DNA of 50,558 bases from Desulfovibrionales bacterium (GTDB taxonomy: Bacteria > Desulfobacterota > Desulfovibrionia > Desulfovibrionales > Desulfomicrobiaceae), in NCBI GenBank assembly GCA_012729655.1, contig JAAYCS010000082.1:1-50558 (forward strand). The letters are read 5' to 3'. Positions 17,794 through 26,920 of the stretch are shown here, piece after piece; position 1 is the stretch's first letter; the number at the start of each line of letters is the position of its first letter. The position numbers were made by a program, and so were the translations under genes. The notes beneath the pieces were generated by a model, which was given only the letters and a program-made list of their open reading frames with translations, was not told the origin of the DNA and ran no database searches.

Positions 17794-18468
17794 ATGATTA
17801 TCAAGGATTGGATGACAAAGGACGTGATCACGGTGGACCCCGAAGCCTCCATGATGCGTGCGGCCAAGCTGATGAAGGAAAAAGGCATTCGCCGGTTGCC
17901 CGTCGTCGACGACAAGGGCAAGGTGGTTGGCATGCTCAGCGACCGTGATGTGAAGGAAGCGTCCCCCTCCAAGGCCACGACTTTGGACGTGCACGAGCTC
18001 TACTATCTTCTGTCCGAAATCAAGGTCAAAAACATCATGACCCCCAATCCCATGACCATCAGAGACTCGGACACGGTGCTCAAATGTGCTGCCATCATGC
18101 ATGACAAGAAGGTCTCCGGCTTGCCCGTCCTGGACGACAACGACCGACTGGTCGGCATCATGACCCAGAACGAGGTGTACCGGGTTCTCCTGAGCATCAC
18201 CGGCGTCTACCACGGCGGCGTGCACATCGGACTTAAGCTTCCGGACGAAAAAGGCAGCCTGAAGGACGCCCTTGACTGCCTGCGCAGTTACAAAACCCGG
18301 GTCATTTCCATCCTGACGTCCTACGACAAGGTCGAGGAGGGATTCCGCGAGGTTTTCATCCGCATCAAGGACGTGGACAAGGCCACCCTCAACGACCTCA
18401 AGCAGGAATTGACCGACAAGCATGGCCTCACCTTCCTGGTGCGGGACAGCATCAATCCCATCAACTAG
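17794..18468 (+). CDS. CBS-CBS-ACT regulatory protein (AcuB-like)
   Basis: A 224-residue cytoplasmic sensor: CBS domain 1 at about residues 1-60 (DWMTKDVITVDPE, GIRRLPVVDDKGKVVGMLSDRD), CBS domain 2 at about 75-135 (IMTPNPMTI, VSGLPVLDDNDRLVGIMTQNEV) and a C-terminal ACT domain from about 140. The order matches AcuB proteins. CBS pairs bind adenine nucleotides and ACT domains bind small ligands, so it probably reports energy or amino-acid state; the target is unknown. AAGGAG at 17781 sets the start. A stem-loop and a 46-residue membrane protein gene follow. Confidence 0.88.
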   Translation: MIIKDWMTKDVITVDPEASMMRAAKLMKEKGIRRLPVVDDKGKVVGMLSDRDVKEASPSKATTLDVHELYYLLSEIKVKNIMTPNPMTIRDSDTVLKCAAIMHDKKVSGLPVLDDNDRLVGIMTQNEVYRVLLSITGVYHGGVHIGLKLPDEKGSLKDALDCLRSYKTRVISILTSYDKVEEGFREVFIRIKDVDKATLNDLKQELTDKHGLTFLVRDSINPIN

Positions 18469-18483
18469 ACGACGCTGCGCCAT

Positions 18484-18516
18484 GCAAAGCCCGCAGGCAT
18501 GACCAGCGGGCTTTGC
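18484..18516 (+). repeat. 11-bp perfect stem-loop between CBS-ACT gene and small ORF
   Basis: GCAAAGCCCGC at 18484-18494 and GCGGGCTTTGC at 18506-18516, with an 11-nt loop. No U-tract follows, so it is more likely an mRNA-stability or processing hairpin than a full terminator. It lies directly ahead of the ribosome-binding site of the 46-residue ORF. Confidence 0.6.
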
Positions 18517-18534
18517 CGTACTGAAGGAGCACCG

Positions 18535-18675
18535 ATGCAAGACAGCTATCCCATCAAGGACACGTTCAACGAGATCGTCAACACCCTGCAGGCCGCTCTG
18601 GACACGGATTACGTCATTGGCCTGCTGGTGGCCACGGCGCTTCTGTCCTTCATCATTGGTCGCATGAGCAAATAG
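18535..18675 (+). CDS. small single-pass membrane protein, 46 residues
   Basis: Start MQDSYPIKDTFNEIVNTLQ, then a hydrophobic helix at about residues 26-41 (YVIGLLVATALLSFIIG) and the basic end RMSK. AAGGAG lies 6 nt before the ATG, and a strong terminator follows the stop within 25 bp, so it looks like a real gene bounded by its own signals. Only one helix is present, with a short amphipathic N-terminal segment; it could sit beside a larger membrane protein. No family was recognised. Co-transcription with the CBS-ACT gene is likely, with levels possibly modulated by the intervening hairpin. Confidence 0.7.
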   Translation: MQDSYPIKDTFNEIVNTLQAALDTDYVIGLLVATALLSFIIGRMSK

Positions 18676-18696
18676 GTTCCAACCGCCCGTTTTCAC

Positions 18697-18736
18697 GAAC
18701 CGGATTCCCGCCCTGGACGGGAATCCGGTTCTTTTT
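18697..18736 (+). terminator. strong rho-independent terminator
   Basis: Perfect 14-bp stem (18697-18710 with 18718-18731), 7-nt loop and TTTTT. It ends the CBS-ACT/small protein transcript and lies just before the convergent TrmN6-like gene. Confidence 0.93.
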
Positions 18737-18759
18737 GTCCGGGCCATGAGCGGTCCGGC

Positions 18760-19560
18760 TCAAGTCTGCACTGCGTTGCAGGCCAGATGCGGGCAGAAAT
18801 CCAGAATTCCTGCCGTGAGGCGGGAGGCCTCTCCCTGTCCCTCGTGCAGGACCAGACCTGGGGCCACACGGAGTCCGGATCCGCCGTTCTTCACTCCCCG
18901 GACCAGCACCATGCGGGCCGCATCTTCGGCCCGGGGATGCACAAAGCAGAGCACCTTGGGCCGCAGGCGGCTTTCCCGCAGCAGGACGAGCAGGTCGTCG
19001 GCCCGCTCGGCCAGATGGATAAAAGCGTAGGGTTTTTTGTTGCCCAGGAAGAAGGCGGTGGCGCGGATAAAGTCGGCCAGACCTGCACCAGTCTCGAAGC
19101 GGGCCGCGTTCTTCACAGCATCGGGGCAGGCCCGGCCCGTTCTTGGATCTCGGTAGGGGGGATTGCACACGACCAGGTCCATGCTCCCGGGCCTCAGTCC
19201 GCCAGGGTTGGCCACATCGCCCTGCAGCACCGCAAAGCGCTTTTCGAGCCCAAGGCGGCGGGCGTTTTCCCGGGCATGGTTGAGCATGACCGGACTTGCG
19301 TCCAGGCCGACCACAACGGAATCGGGATGGCCCAGGGCCACGGCAAGCCCCACCACACCGCATCCTGTTCCCAAATCAAGGACCCTGCCCCGCACCTCCC
19401 ACTGCCCGGCAAAGGCGGCCAGCAGCAGGGCGTCCAGGGAAAAGCGGAATCCCTGCCGGGGCTGTGAAAGGCCACGCGGAAACATGTCCCGGGCCCGCGC
19501 CTGGTCCGGATCAGACATCCCGGCCCGGTCTGCGCTCACGGCTTGTGTCTCTTGCATCAT
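18760..19560 (-). CDS. TrmN6-like N6-adenine methyltransferase
   Basis: A 266-residue SAM methyltransferase. Motif I is LDLGTGCGVVGLAVA near residue 60, and the N6-adenine catalytic motif NPPY occurs in DLVVCNPPYRDP near residue 132. The DAVKNAARFE segment after NPPY matches the E. coli TrmN6/YfiC family, which methylates A37 of tRNA1(Val). RNA rather than DNA is the expected target by family. The start is uncertain: 19560 has no good ribosome-binding site and an internal ATG at 19518 would give 252 residues. It follows dapL by 30 bp on the same strand. Confidence 0.85.
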   Translation of the reverse strand: MMQETQAVSADRAGMSDPDQARARDMFPRGLSQPRQGFRFSLDALLLAAFAGQWEVRGRVLDLGTGCGVVGLAVALGHPDSVVVGLDASPVMLNHARENARRLGLEKRFAVLQGDVANPGGLRPGSMDLVVCNPPYRDPRTGRACPDAVKNAARFETGAGLADFIRATAFFLGNKKPYAFIHLAERADDLLVLLRESRLRPKVLCFVHPRAEDAARMVLVRGVKNGGSGLRVAPGLVLHEGQGEASRLTAGILDFCPHLACNAVQT

Positions 19561-19590
19561 GAGTGGGCTGGAGATGAACGTGAACCGGGG

Positions 19591-20814
19591 CTATTTCAGC
19601 ACGGACCGCAGACGATCCATGGCTTCCTGCACATTGGCCGAACTGTTGAAGGCCGAAATGCGGATGAAGCCCTCGCCGCAGGCCCCGAAGCCCGCCCCTG
19701 GGGTGCACACGACGGCAGCCTTGTTCAGAAGCATGTCGAAGAACTCCCAGGACCCCATCTTGCCGTCGATCCACACATAGGGCGAATTCTCGCCGCCCAC
19801 GCAATCGAAGCCCAGGGCCGTCATCTCCGCGCGAATGATGGCCGCGTTGGCCAGATAATGGTCCACCAGGGCCTTGGACTGGATCTTGCCGGCCGGCGTG
19901 TACACCGCCGCTGCGGCCTTCTGCACCGGATAGCACACCCCGTTGAACTTGGTGGTGTGGCGGCGGTTCCACATGGCGTGCAGGCTGTGCGGATTGCCGT
20001 GGGCATCAAAGGCCATGCAGTCCTTGGGCACCACGGTGAAGGCCAGGCGGGTGCCGGTGAACCCGGCGGTCTTGGACAGGGAACGGAACTCGATGGCCAC
20101 TTCCCGCGCACCCTCGATCTCGTAGATGGACCTGGGCAGTTGTGGATCCCGGATAAAGGCCTCGTAGGCGGCGTCGAAAAGGATGAGTGCCTTGTTGGCC
20201 CTGGCAAAATCCACCCATGTCTTCAACTGGTCCCTGGTGATGGTCGCGCCGGTGGGGTTGTTGGGGTAGCAGAGGTAGATCAGATCCACCGACTCCGTCG
20301 GCAGGGCCGGGATGAAGCCGTTGGCCTTGGTCCCCTCCAGGTACACCAGACCCTCGTAGCGGCCGCCGACATTCTGTCCGGTGCGCCCGGCCATGACATT
20401 GGTGTCCACATAGACGGGATAGACCGGGTCCGGGACGGCGATGCGGATGTCTCCGGCAAAAAGCTCCTGGATATTGCCGGTGTCGCATTTTGCCCCGTCG
20501 CTGATGAAAACTTCATCCGCGGAGATGTCTGCGCCCCGGGACTGGAAATCCTCCCTGGCGATGAGTTCGCGCAGGAAGTCATAGCCCTGCTCCGGGCCGT
20601 AACCGCGGAAGGTCCCGGCCACCGCCATCTCATCCACGCCTGCATGGAAGGCCGCTATGACGGATTCGGGCAGGGGTTCGGTCACGTCCCCGATACCCAG
20701 CCGGATGATCTTCCTGTCCGGGTTGGCGGATTGGTAGGCCGCAACACGGCGGGCAATATCGGCAAAAAGATAGGATGCTTTGAGTTTCAGGTAATGTTCG
20801 TTGATGCGGATCAT
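19591..20814 (-). CDS. dapL: LL-diaminopimelate aminotransferase
   Basis: Converts tetrahydrodipicolinate directly to LL-diaminopimelate with glutamate as amino donor, bypassing DapC/D/E for lysine and peptidoglycan synthesis. It is a PLP fold-type I enzyme of 407 residues: [23 protein letters not shown] start, CYPNNPTGA, and the PLP lysine in [12 protein letters not shown]. The ATG at 20814 is chosen over 20820 because GAGGA then sits 6 nt upstream. It follows murJ, which flips lipid II, suggesting a cell-wall cluster. Confidence 0.95.
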   Translation of the reverse strand: MIRINEHYLKLKASYLFADIARRVAAYQSANPDRKIIRLGIGDVTEPLPESVIAAFHAGVDEMAVAGTFRGYGPEQGYDFLRELIAREDFQSRGADISADEVFISDGAKCDTGNIQELFAGDIRIAVPDPVYPVYVDTNVMAGRTGQNVGGRYEGLVYLEGTKANGFIPALPTESVDLIYLCYPNNPTGATITRDQLKTWVDFARANKALILFDAAYEAFIRDPQLPRSIYEIEGAREVAIEFRSLSKTAGFTGTRLAFTVVPKDCMAFDAHGNPHSLHAMWNRRHTTKFNGVCYPVQKAAAAVYTPAGKIQSKALVDHYLANAAIIRAEMTALGFDCVGGENSPYVWIDGKMGSWEFFDMLLNKAAVVCTPGAGFGACGEGFIRISAFNSSANVQEAMDRLRSVLK

Positions 20815-20884
20815 CGGCATTCCTCATGGGTTGGTTGCGTTGTGTAGAAACGTGGCCGTACCGTCAAAGGACGCACAGCTCAAG

Positions 20885-22420
20885 TCAGGATCGGCTGCGC
20901 CTCACGCGTCGGCCCAGGGCCTCGGCGAAAAGCCGGGCCTGGGAAATATTCAGCACGAGGGCGAGCCCCATGTAGAGAGCCGCCCAGACCGGAATGAGCA
21001 ACAGGCTGGCCTGACCCAGTCCTGTGCTCAGCCAGCATCCGGCCAGCATGCCGAGGCTCAGCATGAAGGACAGCGCATGATCGCGGTTGATCCGAAACCA
21101 GACCCCGCAGTGGCGGCGCAGAAAAAAACCCAGCAGCAACACATTGACCCAGGCCGACACGGACGAGGCCACGGCCAGTCCCACATGGCCCAGGACGTGC
21201 AAGCTGCTGAAGCCGACGACCACGTAGATGAACAGACAGAAGAGGGCCACCCGCACCGGGGTTTTGGTGTCGCCCAGGGCGTAGTAGGCCGAGGCCAGGG
21301 AGCGCACACCGGAAAAAGCGGGCAGGCCCACGACATAGCCCAGCAGGGCCATGGCCGTGCCGTGCACTGCGGCCTCGGAGAACTCCCCGCGACCGAAGAG
21401 CAGGCCCACCAACGGCAGGGACAATCCGGCCAGACCGGCGGCGGCTGGCAGATTGATGAAAAGGGTCAGGCCCAGGGATGTGGCCAGGGTGTCCTTGAAC
21501 TCGGGGCGCCGCTCCGGGGCGGTCAGAAGCGAGAGCGACGGCAGGGTGGCCACGCCCACGGCCACGCCGAAAACGCCGAGAGGAAACTGAAAGAGCCGGT
21601 CCGCGTAATACAGGTACGACACGGAACCCTCGGGCAGAAAGGAGGCCATGCCCGTGCCGATGAGGATATTGATCTGGTACACGGCCGAACCGAGAACCGT
21701 CGGCAGCATGAGCGTGCCGATGCGGCGCACGGCCGGCCCCGTCGGCTCCAGCGGACCGATCCAGGAAAACCCCTTGGAGCGCAACACCGGCTGCTGCAGG
21801 AGCCACTGCCCGATCCCGGCCACGAGCACGCCCCAGGCCAGGTACACGGCCACGTTCCCGCCGACGTTGATGGCCAGGAGGCTCGCGCCTATAAGCACGA
21901 TGTTGAGGATGCACGGTGCCAGGGCGGGCAGGAGAAAATGGCCCATGCTGTTCAGGATGCCCATGCACAGGGCCACGCCGGAGATGAACAGGATGTAGGG
22001 GAAGCAGATCTGGATCAGGCTCGCGGTCAGCTCAAACAGCTCGGGCCGCTTGGCCGCGAAGCCGGAGGCGATGAGCAGGGTCACGGCCTTGGGAAAGAGC
22101 AGAACCAGAATCGTCAAAAGACCCAGGATGAGCAGCAGCCAGAACTGGATGGAGCGGGCCAGGGCAAAGGCGGCCCTGTCGCCCTGCTGCTGCCGGATTT
22201 TGACGAAGGTGGGCACGAAGGCCATGGTCAGGGAGCCCTCAGCGAAAAGACTGCGGAGCAGGTTGGGCACCCGGAAGGCCACAAAGAAGGCGTCGGCCAG
22301 CACGGATGCCCCCAGAGTGTAGGCCATGATCAGGTCACGGACCAGTCCCAGCCCCCGACTGAGGAGGGTTGCGCCGGAGACGATGGAGGCGTTGCGAACA
22401 ATGGTCTTCTGGGTGGACAC
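20885..22420 (-). CDS. murJ: lipid II flippase MurJ (MviN)
   Basis: Flips undecaprenyl-linked lipid II across the inner membrane for peptidoglycan synthesis. The 511-residue product has about 14 hydrophobic helices and the MOP-superfamily signature near the start (SGATLLSRGLGLVRDLIMAY), then DAFFVAFRVPNLLRSLFAEG and SVSYLYYADRLFQFPLGVFG, all typical of MurJ. I place the start at GTG 22420 because AAGGA lies 8 nt upstream and the helix begins at once; a longer frame reaches 22531 but its extra residues look non-native. dapL follows after about 70 bp. Confidence 0.94.
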   Translation of the reverse strand: MSTQKTIVRNASIVSGATLLSRGLGLVRDLIMAYTLGASVLADAFFVAFRVPNLLRSLFAEGSLTMAFVPTFVKIRQQQGDRAAFALARSIQFWLLLILGLLTILVLLFPKAVTLLIASGFAAKRPELFELTASLIQICFPYILFISGVALCMGILNSMGHFLLPALAPCILNIVLIGASLLAINVGGNVAVYLAWGVLVAGIGQWLLQQPVLRSKGFSWIGPLEPTGPAVRRIGTLMLPTVLGSAVYQINILIGTGMASFLPEGSVSYLYYADRLFQFPLGVFGVAVGVATLPSLSLLTAPERRPEFKDTLATSLGLTLFINLPAAAGLAGLSLPLVGLLFGRGEFSEAAVHGTAMALLGYVVGLPAFSGVRSLASAYYALGDTKTPVRVALFCLFIYVVVGFSSLHVLGHVGLAVASSVSAWVNVLLLGFFLRRHCGVWFRINRDHALSFMLSLGMLAGCWLSTGLGQASLLLIPVWAALYMGLALVLNISQARLFAEALGRRVRRSRS

Positions 22421-22598
22421 GCAGAACGTCCTTGGGGATGAAATCAAATCTGGAGGCGCCAAATCGCGCCAGGGCCGGAAACCTTCGTATCCGGCCCTGG
22501 CGCGTCCGTCCACCGTCATGTGAGCGTTCACCCATCCATCAACGCAGAACCGGCATCACGGCTGGACATTGAGGTTGGTTGATCCATATACACAAACA

Positions 22599-24701
22599 AT
22601 GCAAACCCTGGCGCCCTTGAAATTCCTGCTGCTGATCCCCCTGGCCCTGACCCTCTGGGCCTGTGGAGTCCGTCATCCTGTCCCGGACCCCATTGTCCCG
22701 CCAGCCATCCCAGACAGGGCCAATCCCAATGCTGCTGCCCTGCGCGACTTTGCCCAGGGGTACGCCCCTGGCTCAGAGGAAGCCCGTGCAGCCAGTTTCC
22801 TGGTCGAAAACCTGCCCCTGGCCGACGCCCTTTCCCTGACCGCTGCAGACTTGCGCGAAAATCTGGACCATGCCTTCCTGGCCCGCCAGCTCATGCCCTG
22901 GGGAAAAACGGTTCCATGGGACGTCTTCCTGCACTACGTGCTGCCCCACCGTGCCAGCCAGGAGCCTTTCCAGCCTCACAGGGCCTTTCTCTTCGCGGAA
23001 CTGGCCCCCCTCTGCGCCACGGCGTTGAGCATGGAAGAGGCCTTGTCTCGGGTCGGCGGCTGGTGCGCGGCAAGGGCCGAATACAGACCCACCTCCCGCC
23101 GGGACCTGGGAGTGCAAGCCATCCTGGACGGGGGCTATGGCCGCTGCGAGGAGACCAACATCCTCTTCCTGGCTGCGGCCCGGGCCGTGGGTCTGCCCGT
23201 ACGCCAGGCCATGGTGCCCTGGTGGCAGCACGCAGATGGCAACCATGCCTGGATCGAGGCCTGGACGGAAAAAGGGTGGCGGTTCCTGGAGAGCGGAACG
23301 GAATTTTCGGCCCTGAACCGGACCTGGTTTGCGGCCCAGGCCCCGCGCATGCCCAAAGTCGTGGCCCACGTTCTCGGGCATCCCCAGGACCCCCAAGTGT
23401 ACCGCACCGGACCGGGCTTTGCCCTGGTGGACAGTACGGCCGCCTATGCCCCGGCCACCGACGTTGAGGTTCGGGTGGTCAGCACGGAACCCGTCAACAA
23501 CGGTGACGTGTACTTTTCCGTCTTCTCCCTGGGCGGCCTGCGGCCCGTGACCAGATCCGGAATGGACCCGGAAGGCCAGGCCCGGACGACACTGGGTCCA
23601 GGGGTCTTTTTCGTGTCCACCCGGGCCGAAGAAGGATTGGCCTGGGCCCTGATCAACACCCACGGGCAGGACAGGGTCAGCCTCTCCCTCGATGCCCGCA
23701 CTGCCATGCCCCTGCCGGAATCGATGGAATTTTCCTGGCCAGAGACAGCGAGGGACGGCTTCGACGCCACCCCGCGACCCGAACTCGTCCGCCTGAGGCA
23801 GGAGCGGTCCACCCGATGGGCTCCCCTCCTGGGAGACCTGCCCCAGGCCCTGCTAAACCGTCTGCTCCTGGCCGGAACGCGCACTCCCGGATGGCTGCAA
23901 GCCCTGCATGGGGCGTCCTCCGATCTGCGTTCCTGGCTTGAGGCCTGCATCCTGAACCTGGATGACAAGGACATGCTCGAAGCAGACCCGGCCGGGCTGG
24001 CCAGGGAGGTCGGCATGGCCCTGCAGGCCAGGGAACAGGCCGCCGCCACTGGACTTGTCTATCCCGACGCCCTCTTCACGGAATATGTCCTGGCTCCACG
24101 CATTTTCCTGGAACCCTGGTCCCCCTGGAGGGCCCAGCTCCGGTCCTGGCTTGGACAGGGCTTTGGACTCGACCTGGAAAAGAAGCTGGCCCTGCTGCAC
24201 AACAGGCTGAATGAATTGGGCTCGCTTCGCCCGGCACTTTTCGGCCCTCCCCTGACTCCTGGCCAGACCCACGCCGGTGGCTACTGCGGCCTGAAACAGG
24301 ACAAAATAGTCCTGGCCACGGCCGCCCTGCGCGTTCTGGGCATTGCGGCCCGCTGCCAGCCCGATTTTGGCGGGGTTGAGTACCATGACGGCCGGACCTG
24401 GAAATTCTGGGAATTCGATGCCAGACCCCAGGCCAGCGGAAGTGTGCGCATCCTGTCCCCCGAACCTCTGAACCCGCTCAAGGATTTCGGTATGGCCAGA
24501 ATCCAGGACGGATATCTGCGCACCCTGGACGATCTGCCCTGGGAAGAGACTGCAGACGGTCTGCACTGCGCCCTGCAACCAGGGCCGTACGTCCTCCTCA
24601 CCGCCATGCGAACGGGAAACCGGGCCAGGGTGAACCTAGCGTCCTTCAGCGTCGAAGCCGGATCTGAAACCCGACTGCATGCCGGTTCGACGACACCGTG
24701 A
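22599..24701 (+). CDS. lipoprotein with two transglutaminase-like regions
   Basis: About 700 residues. A signal peptide ends near LTLWAC (Cys about residue 21), suggesting lipid anchoring. The first transglutaminase core has Cys183 in GRCEE, His216 in NHAWIE and an acidic partner just after, so it looks catalytically complete. A second, more divergent core appears near the C-terminus: Cys563 in GGYCG, then EYHDG (His596) and FWEFD. Such periplasmic cysteine-protease or amidase-like proteins act on peptides or cell-wall material; the adjacent divergent murJ is suggestive only. No good ribosome-binding site is seen before the ATG; a TTG at 22569 is in frame. Confidence 0.8.
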   Translation: MQTLAPLKFLLLIPLALTLWACGVRHPVPDPIVPPAIPDRANPNAAALRDFAQGYAPGSEEARAASFLVENLPLADALSLTAADLRENLDHAFLARQLMPWGKTVPWDVFLHYVLPHRASQEPFQPHRAFLFAELAPLCATALSMEEALSRVGGWCAARAEYRPTSRRDLGVQAILDGGYGRCEETNILFLAAARAVGLPVRQAMVPWWQHADGNHAWIEAWTEKGWRFLESGTEFSALNRTWFAAQAPRMPKVVAHVLGHPQDPQVYRTGPGFALVDSTAAYAPATDVEVRVVSTEPVNNGDVYFSVFSLGGLRPVTRSGMDPEGQARTTLGPGVFFVSTRAEEGLAWALINTHGQDRVSLSLDARTAMPLPESMEFSWPETARDGFDATPRPELVRLRQERSTRWAPLLGDLPQALLNRLLLAGTRTPGWLQALHGASSDLRSWLEACILNLDDKDMLEADPAGLAREVGMALQAREQAAATGLVYPDALFTEYVLAPRIFLEPWSPWRAQLRSWLGQGFGLDLEKKLALLHNRLNELGSLRPALFGPPLTPGQTHAGGYCGLKQDKIVLATAALRVLGIAARCQPDFGGVEYHDGRTWKFWEFDARPQASGSVRILSPEPLNPLKDFGMARIQDGYLRTLDDLPWEETADGLHCALQPGPYVLLTAMRTGNRARVNLASFSVEAGSETRLHAGSTTP

Positions 24702-24802
24702 ACCACGGGATGAAGCCTGATACGTGAAACGTTGCCAGGACAGTCCCTTTGATCTACATTTACCCACGAACACCAAAAAATTGAATCCCGTGAGGAGCAG
24801 AC

Positions 24803-25669
24803 ATGGACAAGCACATCCTGATGACCATCAGCGACGACTACAGCGCTCTGCAGGCCGTACGCTTCGCCGCCGGCTTCTTCGGCAACACCCAGTCCCTGCA
24901 CCTGACCCTGCTCTATGTGGCATCCAATCCCAAGGCCGGGCTTTCGGAATCAGAGATCATCCAGAATTACGGAAATTTGAACCGCAGGGAAGCCCAGACC
25001 AAGGAGCAGGCCCAATCCGCCCTGGACAAGGCCGAAGAGTTGCTGATCCTGAAAAAATTTCCGCATAACAACATCCACAAAAAAATCACCTTCAAGCAGC
25101 TCGGCACAGCCCACGACATCATCCAGGAGGGCCTGACCGGGATGTATGACGCCATCGCCCTGGGCCGACGCGGCCTTTCCCGCCTGGAAGAGCTTATCCA
25201 CGACAGCGTCAGCAATCAGATTTTTAACACGCCCATGGACATCCCCTTGTGGATCTGCCGCAACCAGGCCAAACCTGCGCCCCATGTCCTCCTGTGCACC
25301 GACGGCTCTCCGGCCAGCCTGCGCTGTGCCGACCACGTGGGCTTCATGCTGAAGGACGACCCCCTGCATGAGATCACCATCCTCCACATCGTCACCGGCA
25401 TGTCTTCGGTCACGCCTGCGGAGGCCATCGCCAGCGCCAGGAACATGCTGAACGAGAACGGTATTCCGGCCAACCGGATCAAAGAAAAAACCGTGCAGGG
25501 CAGAAACTCCGCAGAGGCAATCGTCAAGCTGGCCCAGGAAGGCGGATACGGAGTGGTGGCCATGGGCCGCACAGGCCGGGGAGAAACCAGGTCCCTGCAC
25601 CTGTTGGGCTCGGTCAGCATGAACATGCTCAAAAACCTGGATTTCGCCACGTTGTGGATCAGCCACTGA
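24803..25669 (+). CDS. tandem-domain universal stress protein
   Basis: A 288-residue protein with two Usp folds. Domain 1 is about residues 1-145 (HILMTISDDYSALQAVRFA, then AIALGRRGLSRLEELIHDS). Domain 2 is about 150-288 (HVLLCTDGSPASLRCADH, then VVAMGRTGRGETRSL ending in LGSVS). Domain 2 keeps the glycine pattern of ATP-binding Usp proteins; domain 1 is less canonical. The GAGGAG site fixes the start. It has no operon partner; a long imperfect stem-loop lies in the convergent gap with the aspartokinase gene. A cytoplasmic stress role is by family only. Confidence 0.88.
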   Translation: MDKHILMTISDDYSALQAVRFAAGFFGNTQSLHLTLLYVASNPKAGLSESEIIQNYGNLNRREAQTKEQAQSALDKAEELLILKKFPHNNIHKKITFKQLGTAHDIIQEGLTGMYDAIALGRRGLSRLEELIHDSVSNQIFNTPMDIPLWICRNQAKPAPHVLLCTDGSPASLRCADHVGFMLKDDPLHEITILHIVTGMSSVTPAEAIASARNMLNENGIPANRIKEKTVQGRNSAEAIVKLAQEGGYGVVAMGRTGRGETRSLHLLGSVSMNMLKNLDFATLWISH

Positions 25670-25671
25670 GA

Positions 25672-25733
25672 CCATGGCGGCTCCACAGTCACGAAGGTCG
25701 GGATACGGGGACCTTCAGCGCTGACGGCCATGG
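25672..25733. repeat. nested inverted repeats in convergent gap
   Basis: Outer arms CCATGGC (25672-25678) and GCCATGG (25727-25733) enclose inner arms GAAGGTC (25693-25699) and GACCTTC (25710-25716). The structure spans most of the gap between the converging usp and aspartokinase genes. It could act as a bidirectional barrier but lacks U tracts. Confidence 0.35.
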
Positions 25734-25799
25734 ATGCAAAGGCAGGGCGGAAGTGCCCTCCACTTCGCATCCGGATGTTCCCAGCCGTCCCGGCGAGCC

Positions 25800-26909
25800 T
25801 CACGTTGCATCGGCGCCGAAAAGAACGTCGTGAATGGCTGCGACCAGGGGCTGCGGGAGGGGGTCTTCCAGAAAGATCTCATACTTGAGGACCGTGCTGC
25901 TGATGGCCAGAACGCGGTTTCCGGCCCGCTCCAGCATGTCAAGGACCGTATCCACCCGCTCTTTCTGGGCCGCCACCCGCGACCCGATGAGGGACAGACT
26001 GCAGCAGGGCACTCCTTCCATTCCTCCGGCATACTTGGCGTCAACCACCACAACAGTGCGTCCATCAATGGACTGGCACAGTCGGCAATCCGCCGGCAGG
26101 GGCACACCCGCGTCATAGGCGACCCACCGCAGCCTTTCGTAGTAGACCATGGCCTGTAGGGTGTCGCGGTTCAGGCATTCATTGCAGACAATGGTCCCGA
26201 TCTGTCCGGAACCGCTGGACCCTGCAGCTATGCGCACGCCCAGTCGACGGGCGTATTCCACGGCGTCGTCCTTCAGGACTTTGGCGCCGGCCGCGGACAT
26301 TTCCAGCATGGTATCGTAGTCCACGGTGTCCAGGCGACGGGCTGCCGGGGCCAGCTGCGGGTCCGATGTATACACCCCGTCCACGTCGGAATAAATCTCG
26401 CACACATCCGCGCCCAGGGCCGCGGCCACAGCCACTGCCGTGGTGTCCGAACCGCCCCGGCCGAGGGTGGTGATTTCACGGGTCGTGGAAACGCCTTGGA
26501 ATCCCGCCACAACCGGGATTTTCCCCTGGTCCAGGGTCTGCCGCAGACGGTCCCCCCTGACCTCCAGCACCCGGGCGTCTCCGTGATTGCAATCGGTGAT
26601 GAGACCGATCTGGGAACCGGTGAAGGACACGGCCAGACCTGGACGGATGCCGTTGATGGCGATGCTCATCATGGCGATGGAAATGCGTTCCCCCGTGGAG
26701 ACGAGCATGTCCATTTCCCTGGGGTCGGGATGTTCAGCCAATGTCCGCGCCTGGGCCACCAGGGAGTCCGTGGTCTTGCCCATGGCTGAAACCACGGTTA
26801 CGATCTGATTCCCCTGGTCATGCCGGGCCACGATGCGCCGGGCCAGGGCCCGGATTTGCTCCGGCGTGGCCACACTGCTCCCGCCGTATTTCTGGACGAC
26901 AAGCGCCAT
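25800..26909 (-). CDS. aspartate kinase with divergent C-terminal regulatory region
   Basis: Phosphorylates aspartate at the head of the lysine/threonine/methionine pathway. The kinase domain is intact: VVQKYGGSS at residues 4-12, SAMGKTTD, STGERIS, GRGGSDTTAVAVAAAL and YSDVDGVYTSDPQ. At 369 residues it is shorter than the usual 400 or more. The region after about residue 250 lacks the expected VTxxGVPDRPG motif of ACT domain 1; only a loose ACT-like end (VLAISSTVLKYEIF) remains. Feedback control by lysine or threonine may be altered or lost. It is 11 bp downstream of rtcB. AAGGAG precedes the start. Confidence 0.85.
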   Translation of the reverse strand: MALVVQKYGGSSVATPEQIRALARRIVARHDQGNQIVTVVSAMGKTTDSLVAQARTLAEHPDPREMDMLVSTGERISIAMMSIAINGIRPGLAVSFTGSQIGLITDCNHGDARVLEVRGDRLRQTLDQGKIPVVAGFQGVSTTREITTLGRGGSDTTAVAVAAALGADVCEIYSDVDGVYTSDPQLAPAARRLDTVDYDTMLEMSAAGAKVLKDDAVEYARRLGVRIAAGSSGSGQIGTIVCNECLNRDTLQAMVYYERLRWVAYDAGVPLPADCRLCQSIDGRTVVVVDAKYAGGMEGVPCCSLSLIGSRVAAQKERVDTVLDMLERAGNRVLAISSTVLKYEIFLEDPLPQPLVAAIHDVLFGADAT

Positions 26910-26920
26910 GATTTCTCCTT

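Noticed and set aside
20801-22441. 546-codon open frame antisense to murJ
   Set aside because: Composition is glutamine/glycine/histidine-rich and repetitive, typical of a reverse-strand shadow; murJ is clearly real on the other strand.
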